Source: JAIBJN01 sp035762005 (GTDB lineage Bacteria > Actinomycetota > Thermoleophilia > Gaiellales > Gaiellaceae). Taken from it: a stretch of 64,000 bases of DNA. The stretch spans positions 1 to 64,000 of the forward strand of contig DASTQA010000024.1 in NCBI GenBank assembly GCA_035762005.1, given 5' to 3'. Numbering within the stretch: the first letter of the stretch is position 1; each line of letters opens with the position of its first letter. Position numbers and translations under genes: made by a program. Shown here piece by piece: positions 42,708 through 52,040 of the stretch. The notes beneath the pieces are model-generated. The model did not search any database and had not been told where the DNA came from. It saw only the letters and a list, made by a program, of their open reading frames with translations.

Positions 42708-43724
42708 GTGCGGAAGCGCTCGATCATCCAGATGTCGCTGGTGGGGGTGGCCGTCGGCCTCGCCCTCGCCGCCGTCGCGCTCTTCATCCCCTGGCTGCCC
42801 GACGCCGCCTCGGAGCAGGCGGGCATCATCGACTCCGTCTACTGGGTCGTGACCGCGATCTGCGTCGCGATCTTCGCCCTCGTCGCCGGGGTCGCGGTCT
42901 ACGCCGTCTGGAAGTTCCGCGCCGCTCCGGACGACATGGACGACGGCTCCCCGATCCACGGGCACACGGGGCTCGAGATCGTCTGGACGCTCATCCCGAC
43001 GATCCTCGTCACCTTCATCGCGGTCTACTCGGGCGTCGCGCTCGCGCAGGCGGAGGACCTCCCGGACGAGCACCGGGTCGTCGAGGTCACGGGGGAGCAG
43101 TTCGCCTGGAGCTTCACGTACCCGGACGTCCAGCTCGAGAACGGGGAGCCGCTGACCTCGGGCGAGCTCGTGCTGCCGGTGAACGAGGCGGTCGAGTTCC
43201 TCATCACGTCGAAGGACGTGATCCACTCGTTCTGGGTGCCTGAGTGGAGGATGAAGCAGGACGCCGTCCAGGGCGTGACGACGCGGACGGTGATCGAGCC
43301 GTCGAAGATCGGGACGTTCGAGGTCATCTGTACCGAGCTCTGCGGGCTCGGCCACGCGGTCATGCGAAGCCAGGCGCGCGTTCTCTCCTCCGAGGACTTC
43401 GCCGCCTGGGTGGAGGAGCGGCGCCGGCTCGCGGCGGAGGGCGGCGCCGTCCAGGGCGAGGCGCTCTTCACCGCGCAGTGCGCCAGCTGCCACACGCTGG
43501 CCGAGGCCGGCACGCAGGGCGCGGTCGGCCCCGATCTCGACGAGGCGCTCGCCGGCGCCGACGAGGCTTTCGTCCGCGAGTCCATCCTGGAGCCCGACGC
43601 TACGATCGCGGAGGGCTACCAGCCGGGGGTCATGCCGCAGAACTACGGTGAGCTCTTCACGGACGAGCAGATCGACGGGCTCGTCCAGTACCTGCTCGAA
43701 GCGACTGGAGGGGGAGGGCGCTAG
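42708..43724 (+). CDS. ctaC: Cytochrome c oxidase subunit II with fused cytochrome c domain (caa3 type)
   Basis: 338 aa from GTG 42708. Two helices are followed by the cupredoxin domain with the CuA site: His in VIHSFWVPEW and CTELCGLGHAVM holding two Cys, His and Met. A C-terminal class I cytochrome c domain has CASCH (haem c) and a later Met in GVMPQNYG. This makes it a caa3-type oxidase that takes electrons directly from cytochrome c. First gene of the oxidase operon. Confidence 0.95.
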   Translation: MRKRSIIQMSLVGVAVGLALAAVALFIPWLPDAASEQAGIIDSVYWVVTAICVAIFALVAGVAVYAVWKFRAAPDDMDDGSPIHGHTGLEIVWTLIPTILVTFIAVYSGVALAQAEDLPDEHRVVEVTGEQFAWSFTYPDVQLENGEPLTSGELVLPVNEAVEFLITSKDVIHSFWVPEWRMKQDAVQGVTTRTVIEPSKIGTFEVICTELCGLGHAVMRSQARVLSSEDFAAWVEERRRLAAEGGAVQGEALFTAQCASCHTLAEAGTQGAVGPDLDEALAGADEAFVRESILEPDATIAEGYQPGVMPQNYGELFTDEQIDGLVQYLLEATGGGGR

Positions 43725-45679
43725 TGGCGATCGACGTCCACCGGGAGACGGGGCACGAGACGGCGCACGCCGGGCCGCCGCCGCCCCGGCGAGGCCTGCG
43801 GCGGCTGACCGGGGCCGGCTGGCTGCGCGTGCTCTGGTCGATGCCGCTCGGCTTCGGCCTGGCGACGCTGCTGGTCATCGGCGCCCGCGCGGCGATGGGC
43901 TTCGACCCGCTCTGGGAGCTCCAGGTCCTGATCGTCGCGTGGACGGTCATCGTCCCGCTCGCGTTCCTCGCCGGCCTCGGCGGCTTCGACTACTGGGCCT
44001 ACTGGATCTCGGGGCGCCCCACCCGGCCCGAGGACCACTCCGGCCACGGCGCGCGCACCTGGAAGGACTACTTCCGGGTCAACACGGACCACAAGGTCAT
44101 CGGGATCCAGTACCTCGTCACGACGATCTTCTTCTTCGGCGCGGCGGGTCTGATGGCGATGTTCATGCGCGCGGAGCTGGCGCGGCCCGGGATGCAGTAC
44201 GTGGACACGAACACCTTCAACGGGCTCTTCTCGGTCCACGCCTCGCTCATGATCTTCCTCTTCATCATCCCGGCCTTCGCCGGGCTCGGGAACTACGTCA
44301 TCCCGCTCATGCTCGGCGCGCCGGACATGGCGTTCCCGCGCCTGAACGCGCTCTCGTTCTGGCTGCTCCCGATCGCCGGGCTGATCATGCTCTCGAGCTA
44401 CCTCGTCCCGGACGGTGGGGCGTTCGCCGCCGGGTGGACGAACTACGTTCCCCTCGCCGTCCAGCAGCCCGACGGCAACCTCATGTTCCAGATGGGCGTC
44501 CAGTGGGCGGGCGCGTCCTCGATCATGACGGCTCTCAACTTCCTCGTGACGATCATCACCATGCGCGCGCCCGGCATGTCCTTCTGGCGCATGCCCCTGC
44601 TCGTGTGGGCGAACTTCGCCACCTCGACGCTCGTCGTCCTCGCGACGCCGTTCGTCGCCGGCTCGCAGTTCTTCATCATGTTCGACCGGGTCCTGCACAC
44701 GAACTTCTTCAACCCGGAGCTGGGCGGCGACATCATCGCCTACCAGCACATCTTCTGGTTCTACTCGCACCCGGCCGTCTACATCATGATGCTGCCCGGC
44801 TTCGGCATCGCCTCGGAGGTGATCTCCGTCTTCGCGCGGAAGCCGATCTTCGGCTACCGGCTGATGGCGCTCTCGCTGATGGCGATCCTCATCCTCGGCT
44901 TCTCGGTCTGGGCCCACCACATGTTCGTCTCCGGGATGCAGTCGTGGATCCGGATCCCGATGATGGTGACGACGCTCGTGATCGCCGTCCCGACGGGGAT
45001 CAAGGTCTTCAGCTGGCTGGCGACGCTGTGGGAGGGGCGGATCCGCTTCACGACGCCCATGCTCTTCGGGCTCGGCTTCGTGACGATGTTCGTCATCGGG
45101 GGCCTCTCCGGGATCTACCTCGGCTCGGTGCCGGTCGACATCCACGCGAGCGACACGTACTTCGTCGTCGCGCACATCCACTACGTCCTCTTCGGCGGCT
45201 CCCTCTTCACGATCTTCGCCGGCATCTACTACTGGTTCCCGAAGATGACCGGGCGGATGTACGACGAGCGCCTCGGCAGAATCCACTTCTGGCTCACGTT
45301 CGTCGGCTTCAACGTCACCTTCTTCCCCATGCACTGGGTCGGCCTCCAGGGCATGCCGCGCCGGGTCGCGGACTACGCGCCCGAGTTCGGCAACTGGAAC
45401 CTCGTCATCTCGATCGCGTCCTTCGGCCTCGGCGCCTCGACGCTCGTCTTCCTCTACAACATGGTCGTCAGCTGGCGGGCCGGCCCGCCAGCGGGGCCGA
45501 ACCCCTGGCGGGCCCTCACGCTCGAGTGGCAGGTCTCCTCGCCGCCGCCGATCTTCAACTTCCACGAGATCCCGCAGGTCGTCGGCAGCCCGTACGAGTA
45601 CGGGGTGCGAGGCGCGCGCCACGCAGTCCTGAACGGCGACCGCGCGCAGGTCGAGGAGCGGGAGAGGGTGCAGGCGTGA
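43724..45679 (+). CDS. ctaD: Cytochrome c oxidase subunit I
   Basis: 651 aa from GTG 43724, sharing one base with the upstream TAG. Twelve helices. Signature regions are present: FSVHASLMIFLFIIPAF (haem a His), WFYSHPAVYIMML (CuB His), the YVVAHIHYV-type segment VVAHIHYVLFGG (haem a3/CuB region) and W-A-H-H-M. The binuclear centre reduces oxygen and pumps protons. An extended polar N terminus and a C-terminal tail of about 60 residues are typical of actinobacterial enzymes. Confidence 0.96.
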   Translation: MAIDVHRETGHETAHAGPPPPRRGLRRLTGAGWLRVLWSMPLGFGLATLLVIGARAAMGFDPLWELQVLIVAWTVIVPLAFLAGLGGFDYWAYWISGRPTRPEDHSGHGARTWKDYFRVNTDHKVIGIQYLVTTIFFFGAAGLMAMFMRAELARPGMQYVDTNTFNGLFSVHASLMIFLFIIPAFAGLGNYVIPLMLGAPDMAFPRLNALSFWLLPIAGLIMLSSYLVPDGGAFAAGWTNYVPLAVQQPDGNLMFQMGVQWAGASSIMTALNFLVTIITMRAPGMSFWRMPLLVWANFATSTLVVLATPFVAGSQFFIMFDRVLHTNFFNPELGGDIIAYQHIFWFYSHPAVYIMMLPGFGIASEVISVFARKPIFGYRLMALSLMAILILGFSVWAHHMFVSGMQSWIRIPMMVTTLVIAVPTGIKVFSWLATLWEGRIRFTTPMLFGLGFVTMFVIGGLSGIYLGSVPVDIHASDTYFVVAHIHYVLFGGSLFTIFAGIYYWFPKMTGRMYDERLGRIHFWLTFVGFNVTFFPMHWVGLQGMPRRVADYAPEFGNWNLVISIASFGLGASTLVFLYNMVVSWRAGPPAGPNPWRALTLEWQVSSPPPIFNFHEIPQVVGSPYEYGVRGARHAVLNGDRAQVEERERVQA

Positions 45680-46548
45680 GCGCGGGCGATCCCTACGCTT
45701 CGCCCCGTCCCGAGCAGGCGGCCGAGCGGCCGCGGCACGTCCTCGTCGTCGCGAACGAGACCGTCGCCGGGCGGACCCTCATCGACGCGATCGCCGAGCG
45801 GGCGGCCGCGGGACCCATCCGCGTCACGGTCGTCTGCCCCCAGAACGACCCCCGGGCGGGCTACGTCGTCTACGAGGAGAGCCGGCGCTCGACCGCCGAC
45901 CGGCGGCTGCGCCGCACGCTCGACCTGCTCCACGAGGCCGGCATCGCCGCGAGGGGCGCCGTGGTCGCCCCCGACCCGCTCGACGCCCTGCGCGACGCCC
46001 TCCACCAGTACGCGCCCGTCGACGAGGTCGTCGTCTCGACGCACCCGGGCGCGGTGCGCTCGAGCTGGCTCCGCGCCGGCCTCGTCGACCGCGCCCGCAA
46101 GGTCGCCGGCGACATTCCCGTCTCCCACGTGGAGGTCGACCTCGCCTCGCCGCGGGAGCGCGCGCACGTCCTCGTGATCGCGAACCAGACGATCGTCGGG
46201 GGCCCGCTCCTGCAGGCGATCCGGGAACGGGCGGAGACGTCGCCCGCCGACTTCACCCTCGTCGCCCCGGCCGACCAGCCCGGCGTCAGGCGCCGGCTCG
46301 AGCGCGCGCTCGCCGAGTTGGGCGAGGCCGGCATCCAGGCGACCGGGCACATCGGCGACCCGGACCCCGTCAACGCGGCGCTGAATGCGACGCACGACGA
46401 GCAGGTGGACGAGATCGTCGTCTCGACCTTCCCCGCCGCCACCTCCGGCTGGCTGCAGCGGGACGTCGTCGGCCGCATCGAGAAGGGCGCGGGCCTGCCC
46501 GTCCGCCACGTCGTCGTCGAGGCCGCGCAGACCGAGGCGCTCACGTAG
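45676..46548 (+). CDS. Tandem Usp-like nucleotide-binding protein in the oxidase operon
   Basis: 290 aa with two related domains of about 130 residues. Each starts with a parallel-strand motif (VLVVANETVAG; VLVIANQTIVG) and ends with DEVVVSTHPG or DEIVVSTFPA and SSWL/SGWL. It resembles Usp/Rossmann-like folds but lacks the classical GxxGxG Usp signature. GTG 45676 overlaps the ctaD stop, so it is translated with the oxidase. Function in this setting is unknown. Confidence 0.72.
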   Translation: MSAGDPYASPRPEQAAERPRHVLVVANETVAGRTLIDAIAERAAAGPIRVTVVCPQNDPRAGYVVYEESRRSTADRRLRRTLDLLHEAGIAARGAVVAPDPLDALRDALHQYAPVDEVVVSTHPGAVRSSWLRAGLVDRARKVAGDIPVSHVEVDLASPRERAHVLVIANQTIVGGPLLQAIRERAETSPADFTLVAPADQPGVRRRLERALAELGEAGIQATGHIGDPDPVNAALNATHDEQVDEIVVSTFPAATSGWLQRDVVGRIEKGAGLPVRHVVVEAAQTEALT

Positions 46549-46556
46549 GGATCGGC

Positions 46557-47159
46557 GTGGCCGTCGCGCACGCCCACGAGCACCCGCCCGCCGCGCACCA
46601 CAGCTCGCGCGTCGACTCGCGCCTGCTCGGCATCTACTTCTTCATCGCCTCCGAGGTGATGCTCTTCGGCTCCTTCTTCAGCGCGTACTTCTTCGCGCGG
46701 GTCGTCGTCGACGGCGAGGGCGGGTGGCCGCCCGAGGGGTTCGAGCTGCCGGTCTACCTCGCCCTCCTGAACACGGTCATCCTCGTGACGTCGAGCTTCA
46801 CGATGCACTGGGCGCTCCAGGCGGTGAAGCGCGGGAACCGCTCGGGCCTCGTCGCCGGCCTCACGCTCACGTTCCTGCTCGGGCTCACGTTCCTGCTCAT
46901 CCAGGCGCGGGAGTACACGCGCCTCGGGTTCGCGCCCTACGACAACGCCTTCGGCTCGACGTTCTACGGTCTCACCGGACTGCACGGCGCCCACGTCTTC
47001 GTGGGCCTGAACCTCCTGCTCTACGCGCTCATCCGCTCCGTCCGCGGCCACTTCGGCCCCGAGCCGCACCGCCACCTCGGCGTCGAGCTGCCCGGGATCT
47101 ACTGGCACTTCGTGGACGTAATGTGGATCATCGTGTACGTGACGGTCTACGTGATCTAG
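46557..47159 (+). CDS. ctaE: Cytochrome c oxidase subunit III
   Basis: 200 aa, five helices, short form without the first two helices of mitochondrial subunit III. Conserved SEVMLFGSFFSAYFFAR and HGAHVFVGLNLL with YWHFVDVMWI are diagnostic. GTG 46557 lies nine bases after the Usp-like gene. It supports subunit I in the membrane. Confidence 0.94.
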   Translation: MAVAHAHEHPPAAHHSSRVDSRLLGIYFFIASEVMLFGSFFSAYFFARVVVDGEGGWPPEGFELPVYLALLNTVILVTSSFTMHWALQAVKRGNRSGLVAGLTLTFLLGLTFLLIQAREYTRLGFAPYDNAFGSTFYGLTGLHGAHVFVGLNLLLYALIRSVRGHFGPEPHRHLGVELPGIYWHFVDVMWIIVYVTVYVI

Positions 47160-47196
47160 ACCAGCCCGGCAGCCAGCTCAGTCACGGGAGGCGCCC

Positions 47197-47871
47197 ATGC
47201 GCAATCCGATTCGCACCGAGGCAGAGGCCTTCAGCTTCGTCCTCGTCTGCGTCGTCCTCTTCGCCGCGGTCGCCGTGGCCGGGGTGCTCGGCGGCGGCTG
47301 GGTCGCCGTCGGCGTCTTCCTCGCCCTCGCCGTCGGCGTCGCCCTCGGCATCTACATGAAGAGCGACCCGAAGGAGCCGGAGCCGGCGGTCTGGGCCCGC
47401 GGCGGCGGCGGCCGGCGGCGCCTGCTCGTGGTCGCGAACGAGACCGTCGCCGGCCGCGCGCTGCGCGCAGAGGTCGTCCGCCGGGCGCAGAGCGGCGAGG
47501 ACGTGCTCGTCGTCTGCCCGGCGCTCAACACCCACCTTCGTCACTGGACCTCGGACGAGGACGAGGCGCGGGCGCGGGCGCAGGCGCGCCTCGACGAGTC
47601 GCTCGCCGCCCTGGCGGACGAGGGCGTGCGGGCCCGTGGACAGGTCGGGGACGCCGACCCGGTGCAGGCGATCGACGACGCGCTGCGGACGTTCGGCGCC
47701 GACGAGATCGTCGTCTCGACGCACCCTCCCGGCCGCTCCAACTGGCTCGAGCGCGGCGTCGTCGAGCGTGTGCGCGAGCGTTTCCGCTGCCCGATCGCGC
47801 ACGTCGTCGTCGATCTCGAGGCGGAGCGTGGCGGCGCCGCGGCCGACGAGGCCGCCTCGCGCCGGGGCTAG
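47197..47871 (+). CDS. Subunit-IV-like two-helix segment fused to a Usp-like domain
   Basis: 224 aa. Residues 1-55 (TEAEAFSFVLVCVVLFAAVA, then a second helix) resemble the small two-helix subunit IV (CtaF) of actinobacterial oxidases. Residues 75-210 are a single copy of the Usp-like domain also found twice in the gene at 45676: LLVVANETVAGRAL and DEIVVSTHPPGRSNWLERG. GGGAGG precedes ATG 47197. The fusion would tether this domain to the oxidase. Confidence 0.72.
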   Translation: MRNPIRTEAEAFSFVLVCVVLFAAVAVAGVLGGGWVAVGVFLALAVGVALGIYMKSDPKEPEPAVWARGGGGRRRLLVVANETVAGRALRAEVVRRAQSGEDVLVVCPALNTHLRHWTSDEDEARARAQARLDESLAALADEGVRARGQVGDADPVQAIDDALRTFGADEIVVSTHPPGRSNWLERGVVERVRERFRCPIAHVVVDLEAERGGAAADEAASRRG

Positions 47872-47881
47872 GGCTCGAGCC

Positions 47882-47906
47882 CGACCGCGCTCCTACGGCG
47901 CGGTCG
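47882..47906. terminator. Hairpin terminator between convergent genes
   Basis: 9-bp stem CGACCGCGC / GCGCGGTCG with a 7-base loop, at the end of the oxidase operon and overlapping the last codons of the convergent cytochrome c gene. Confidence 0.55.
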
Positions 47907-48339
47907 TCTCGGTCGCTCCGGTCGTCCCGCCGCCCTGGTCGCCGCTCGGGTCGCACCCCTCGAGGTCCTTCCCGGCGACGCTCGCCACGTAGCCGGCCAC
48001 GTCGACCGCGTCCTGGCCGGTGACGAGGTCGGCCGGCATCACGCCCTGGGCGAGGTCGATCTGCCGCAGGACGACCGCGTAGATCGTGTCCTCCTCGAAG
48101 CCCTGCGTGCACGAGTAGCCGAGCGCCGTGTCGAGGTTCGGCCCGGTCGTGCCTGCCGAGCCGGCGTCGGCGAGGACGTGGCACGTGCCGCAGCCCGGCC
48201 GGCCGTCCTTCCCCGCGACGAAGAGCTCCTTGCCGTTGGCCGTGTCGGCCCCCTCGACGCCGGTCGTCTCGTCGCCGCCGCATCCGGCGAGCGCGAGCGC
48301 CCCGACGAGGAGCAGGAGGACGAGCGGCCGGCGGGTCAC
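47893..48339 (-). CDS. Cytochrome c class I lipoprotein
   Basis: 148 aa. Signal peptide with lipobox ALAGC (Cys20); haem-binding CGTCH near residue 51; axial Met probably in QGVMPADLV. The tail is Gly/Thr-rich. It is likely a membrane-anchored electron carrier for the neighbouring caa3 oxidase. Two extra cysteines (GYSC and EGC) could form a disulfide. Confidence 0.85.
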   Translation of the reverse strand: MTRRPLVLLLLVGALALAGCGGDETTGVEGADTANGKELFVAGKDGRPGCGTCHVLADAGSAGTTGPNLDTALGYSCTQGFEEDTIYAVVLRQIDLAQGVMPADLVTGQDAVDVAGYVASVAGKDLEGCDPSGDQGGGTTGATETTAP

Positions 48340-48344
48340 TGCCG

Positions 48345-48710
48345 CTACTGGGTCTTGGCCTCGACCGTGCCGGCGCCCTCGAGCGCCTCCGCCCGCGTCG
48401 CGTGGATCGGGAAGACCCGGTTGAGCCCGGTGATCTCGAAGATCTTCGTGATGTTGCGATCGCTGCAGACGATCGACAGCTGCCCGTCGCTCGGGCGGAG
48501 CCGCTTGACCCCTCCGACGAGGACTCCGAGCGTCGTCGAGTCGATGAACGTCGTGTCGGTGAGGTCGACGACGACGTGCTTCGCGCCCCGGCCGATGACG
48601 TCGAGGAGCTGCTGCTTGAACTCGGGCGCCGTGTAGAGGTCGATCTCGCCCGTGAGGGCGATGACGTAGGCGTCCGCAGAAGCCTGCTCCGTCTTGATGT
48701 CGAAGTTCAT
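48345..48710 (-). CDS. STAS-domain anti-sigma factor antagonist
   Basis: 121 aa, one STAS domain: LTGEIDLYTAPEFKQQLLD and the phosphoserine region FIDSTTLGVLVGG with Ser in the standard place. It resembles RsbV/SpoIIAA and probably acts in a partner-switching pathway; no kinase or sigma partner is adjacent. The cytochrome gene lies just downstream. Confidence 0.9.
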   Translation of the reverse strand: MNFDIKTEQASADAYVIALTGEIDLYTAPEFKQQLLDVIGRGAKHVVVDLTDTTFIDSTTLGVLVGGVKRLRPSDGQLSIVCSDRNITKIFEITGLNRVFPIHATRAEALEGAGTVEAKTQ

Positions 48711-48754
48711 GTGTCCCCTTCGGGTCTGAGTCGCGGGTGACTACCTTAGCCGCT

Positions 48755-49567
48755 TCACTCGCCGTCCGAGTCGGGATTCGAGCCGCCGCCCGCCGCCTCG
48801 TCGCCGGAGCCGGAGGTCTGCCCGCCGATCGCCTCGAGGGCGTCGATCCGCTCGCGGATCTGCTCGGCGTTGGGGTTGTTCGGCGAGAGCTCGAGGAAGC
48901 GCTCGTAGGCGGTGACGGCCGAGGCGTAGTCCTGCGCGCCCTCGGCGGCCTGGGCGAACTGGAGGTAGAGCAGGGGATCGTCGTCGACGATGAGGGTGAG
49001 ATCGCGGAAGACCTCGAACTGGAGGGCGGCGAGCCGCTGGGCCTCGGCGTTCGCCGTCGAGGCGCGCGCCTGGGCCTCGGCGCTCACCGACTCCGAGATC
49101 CGGTTGCCGAGGAGCTCGCGGACGAAGGGGCTGTCCTCGGGCGCGAACGTCTGCGGCAGCGAGGCCTCCTGCGCCTGGTTCGCGGCGACGGCCGCGCGCT
49201 CCTGGGCCAGCGCGACCTCCTGACCGTAGAGCGCCGCGAGCGAGCGGAGGGCGTCCTCGTCCTGCGGCCGGGCGGCGCGATAGCGCTCGTACGCGGCGAT
49301 CGCCTCGGCGACCTGCCCCTCGCGCTGAGCTGCTCTGGCGAGCTCGAGGGTCGCCGCCGGGTCGTTCGGCTTGTCGGCGGCCGCCTCGCGGGCGTCCTCC
49401 AGGGAGAGGCCCGTGCTCGAGACGGGCCTGTTGAGCAGGTCGGCGATGTAGTCGCCGATGCCCGAGCCGCCTGCGCCGACGCCGAAGATGAGGAAGCCGC
49501 CTCCGAAGAAGACGGCGAGGAGGAGGAAGACCCACTTCGCCCGGCGGCGAAGCTTGGGGAAGAACAT
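48755..49567 (-). CDS. Membrane-anchored TPR-like protein
   Basis: 270 aa from ATG 49567, which overlaps the amidohydrolase stop (TGATG) and so is probably translationally coupled; an ATG at 49645 would need a 79-base overlap. One helix near the N terminus (WVFLLLAVFFGGGFLIFGV), then TPR-like pairs such as AAIAAYERYRAARPQDEDAL and SAVTAYERFLELSPNNPNA. The long middle segment is Ala/Glu-rich. It probably scaffolds envelope proteins. Confidence 0.78.
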   Translation of the reverse strand: MFFPKLRRRAKWVFLLLAVFFGGGFLIFGVGAGGSGIGDYIADLLNRPVSSTGLSLEDAREAAADKPNDPAATLELARAAQREGQVAEAIAAYERYRAARPQDEDALRSLAALYGQEVALAQERAAVAANQAQEASLPQTFAPEDSPFVRELLGNRISESVSAEAQARASTANAEAQRLAALQFEVFRDLTLIVDDDPLLYLQFAQAAEGAQDYASAVTAYERFLELSPNNPNAEQIRERIDALEAIGGQTSGSGDEAAGGGSNPDSDGE

Positions 49568-50877
49568 CAGGTCTTCGGCGCTCTGGGCGCTTCGCTGAGC
49601 AGGCGGGCGCGTGCGGCGCTTGCGCTGCGTCGAAGCTCGGGCCATTCGAATCCTCCCTTCTCGTACCTCGCCTCGCCGTCGACGAGCGTGAGGAGCACCC
49701 GTTCGGGCGAGCCGCCGAAGACCACGGCGGTGGTTGGATCCTCCCAGGGGAGGAACGGCGAGCCGGCGAGCGAGACGACGGTGAGGTCGGCCCGCTTCCC
49801 GGCGGCGAGCGAGCCGGTCTCGTGCGCGAGACCGAGCGCGCGCGCCGAGCCAAGAGTAGCGAGTTCCAGGGCCGCACTCGCCGAGAGCGCATCGGGCCGC
49901 CGCTCGCGCAGGCGGGCCGTGTACACCGCTGTTCGCATCTCCTCGAAGACGTCGAACGAGGGCGTCGAGGCCGGGCTGTCCGTGCCGAGCCCGACCCTGA
50001 CGCCGGCGGCGAGGAGGTCGGTGAGGGGCGCGGCGCCGCAGCCGAGGACGGCGTTCGAGCGCGGGCAGTGCGCGACCGCGACGTCGTGCTCGGCGAGGAG
50101 CGCGATCTCGTCCGCCTCGACGTGCACGCAGTGGGCGGCGAGGAGCTGCGGCCCGAGGAGGCCGTGAGCGGCGAGGAGGCGGACCCCCGTCTCGCCCGCC
50201 GGTGCGATGGGGACGCCGCGGGCGTCCGCCATCGGCCCCGTCCCGTGGAGGAGCCACTCCTGCTCGGCCGCGCTCTCGGCGAGGTGGGTGACGAGCGGCA
50301 GCCCCAGGCCGGCGCAGGCGGCGTAGACCTCGGCCGAGGTCGAGTAGGGCGCGTGGGGCGAGACCCCGAGCCGGACGCGCTCCGAGAGCGAGGGAGCGAC
50401 CGCCGCCCGCAGGGTCTCGAAGCGCGCGAGCGCCGCGTCCGGGTCGTCCCCGAAGACCTCGAGGTGGACGAGCGCGCGCAGGCCGAGCTCGGCGCACGCC
50501 GGCGCGGCGGCGCCCGTGAAGCTCGCGTCCGCGAGCGTCGTGATGCCCGAGCGCAGGCACTCCGCCGCGCCGAGGCGCGCGACCGCCACCGCGTCGTCCT
50601 CGAGCAGCCGTCGCTTCCGGGTCACGTGCAGGTCGATCCACGGCGCGAAGGAGAAGCCGTCGCCGAAGCCCGCGTAGACGGCGTACTCGAGGTGCGAGTG
50701 GGCGTCGACGAAGCCCGGCAGGAGCGCCGCGTCCGGGAAGGGGCGCCGCTCGCCCTCGAGCTCCGCGGCCGGCCCGACCGAGACGATGCGCCCGTCCTCG
50801 ACGGCGACCCCGCCGTCGCGCACGGGCTCACCCTCGACCGGGAGGACCCAGTCCGCCTCGTAGACGGTTGTCGCCAC
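49567..50877 (-). CDS. Amidohydrolase-family deaminase (MTA/SAH deaminase/chlorohydrolase-like)
   Basis: 436 aa from GTG 50877, which shares one base with the tatC stop. TIM-barrel metal ligands are in place: FVDAHSHLEY, THLAE, LAAHCVHV and GLGTDSPAS. The group includes 5-methylthioadenosine/S-adenosylhomocysteine deaminases and TrzN/AtzA-type hydrolases. No signal peptide. Substrate unknown; proximity to tat genes looks incidental. Confidence 0.88.
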   Translation of the reverse strand: MATTVYEADWVLPVEGEPVRDGGVAVEDGRIVSVGPAAELEGERRPFPDAALLPGFVDAHSHLEYAVYAGFGDGFSFAPWIDLHVTRKRRLLEDDAVAVARLGAAECLRSGITTLADASFTGAAAPACAELGLRALVHLEVFGDDPDAALARFETLRAAVAPSLSERVRLGVSPHAPYSTSAEVYAACAGLGLPLVTHLAESAAEQEWLLHGTGPMADARGVPIAPAGETGVRLLAAHGLLGPQLLAAHCVHVEADEIALLAEHDVAVAHCPRSNAVLGCGAAPLTDLLAAGVRVGLGTDSPASTPSFDVFEEMRTAVYTARLRERRPDALSASAALELATLGSARALGLAHETGSLAAGKRADLTVVSLAGSPFLPWEDPTTAVVFGGSPERVLLTLVDGEARYEKGGFEWPELRRSASAARARLLSEAPRAPKT

Positions 50878-51662
50878 TACGTGTCGGAGCTCGCGAAGAA
50901 CGCCTCGCGGCGCGCCTGGATCTGGTCGGCCCAGCGCCGCTCGAAGAAGAGGGACACCCAGATCGAGACCTCGAAGAGGAGGAGGATCGGGATCGTCTGG
51001 ACGGCCGTGGAGACGAAGTCGACGCCGGGCAGGAGCACGCCCGCGATGATGCAGAGGCCGAGCCCGATGCGGCGGTTGCGCCGCAGGGCCGCCGAGGAGG
51101 TGATCCCCAGGCGCACGAGGCCGAGGATGACCACGGGCAGCTCGAAGAGGATGCCCATGCCGAAGATGCTCGTGGCCGCGAACGAGTAGTAGGGCCCGGC
51201 GCGGATCTCGTTCGTGTAGAGGTCGCTGTCGAAGTTGAGGAGGAAGGGGATCGCCGCGGGGAGCGCGACCCAGTAGGCGAAGGCGGCGCCGCCCGCGAAG
51301 AGCGCGGTGGCGGCGAAGACGAGTCGGACGACGACCGTCTGGCTCGGCTCCTCGAAGGCGGGAGCGAGGAAGTTCCAGAGCTGCCAGAGGAGGATCGGGA
51401 GCGCGATCGCGACCGCCGCGAGGAACGCGACCTTGAAGGAGGTCGAGAACGCCTCGAGCGGGTTCAGCGTGATCGGCTGCTTCTTGTCGGCCGGGAGGGG
51501 CTCGTTCAGCCAGCCGATGATCGTCTTGCGGAAGATCCAGGTGACCGTGAACGCCGCCGCCACCGAGACGAGGGCGATGATGAGGCGCGTGCGAAGCTCG
51601 TCGAGGTGCTCGACGAGCGTGACCCTGTCGGCGTGGCCGAGGCGCCGCGGCAGGCGGGGCAT
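50877..51662 (-). CDS. tatC: Twin-arginine translocase subunit TatC
   Basis: 261 aa, six helices. N-terminal VEHLDELRTRLIIAL and the FSTSFKVAF-type loop before helix 3 are diagnostic, and an acidic residue in FAFxxPxxxxFLLNFD region is retained (LPAAIPFLLNFD). It recognises twin-arginine signal peptides and builds the Tat export site with TatA. The gene follows tatA by 12 bases. Confidence 0.95.
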   Translation of the reverse strand: MPRLPRRLGHADRVTLVEHLDELRTRLIIALVSVAAAFTVTWIFRKTIIGWLNEPLPADKKQPITLNPLEAFSTSFKVAFLAAVAIALPILLWQLWNFLAPAFEEPSQTVVVRLVFAATALFAGGAAFAYWVALPAAIPFLLNFDSDLYTNEIRAGPYYSFAATSIFGMGILFELPVVILGLVRLGITSSAALRRNRRIGLGLCIIAGVLLPGVDFVSTAVQTIPILLLFEVSIWVSLFFERRWADQIQARREAFFASSDT

Positions 51663-51674
51663 CGGCGGCGGTCC

Positions 51675-51923
51675 CTAGCTTGAGACCCGCTCGCTCTCCG
51701 GCTTGGCCGCGCGGTCCTCGGTCGTGGTGGCGGTGGGTGCCGGCTGAGAGATCTCGACGCGCTCGGGCTCCGTGTCCTCGCCGGAGCCGGTGAGCGAGTC
51801 CTTGAACTCGCGGATCCCGTGCCCGATCGAGCGACCCATCTCCGGCAGCCGCTTGGGACCGAAGATGAGGAGCAGGACGACGAGGATGATGAGGATTCCC
51901 TGCCAGCCGATGTTTCCGGGCAT
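51675..51923 (-). CDS. tatA: Twin-arginine translocase subunit TatA
   Basis: 82 aa from ATG 51923. One helix (ILIILVVLLLIFGPKRLPEMG) with the FGPKRLPE hinge, then an amphipathic helix (GRSIGHGIREFKDSL) and a disordered acidic tail. It forms the Tat pore. First gene of the minus-strand run, divergent from sufC. Confidence 0.94.
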   Translation of the reverse strand: MPGNIGWQGILIILVVLLLIFGPKRLPEMGRSIGHGIREFKDSLTGSGEDTEPERVEISQPAPTATTTEDRAAKPESERVSS

Positions 51924-52040
51924 GCGCTGAGGATACCACCCGCGAGAGGAAGGGCCGGAGAGACCCGAACCGCTACACTGGTCGGTGTCACGAGGCGGCC
52001 TCGGGGGCCGTTTCCCGACCTTCACGAGGGTGTCACAAGC

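Noticed and set aside
49567..49645. 79-base overlap between amidohydrolase and TPR genes
   Set aside because: The ATG at 49567 gives a TGATG junction and keeps the membrane helix, so the upstream ATG is not needed.
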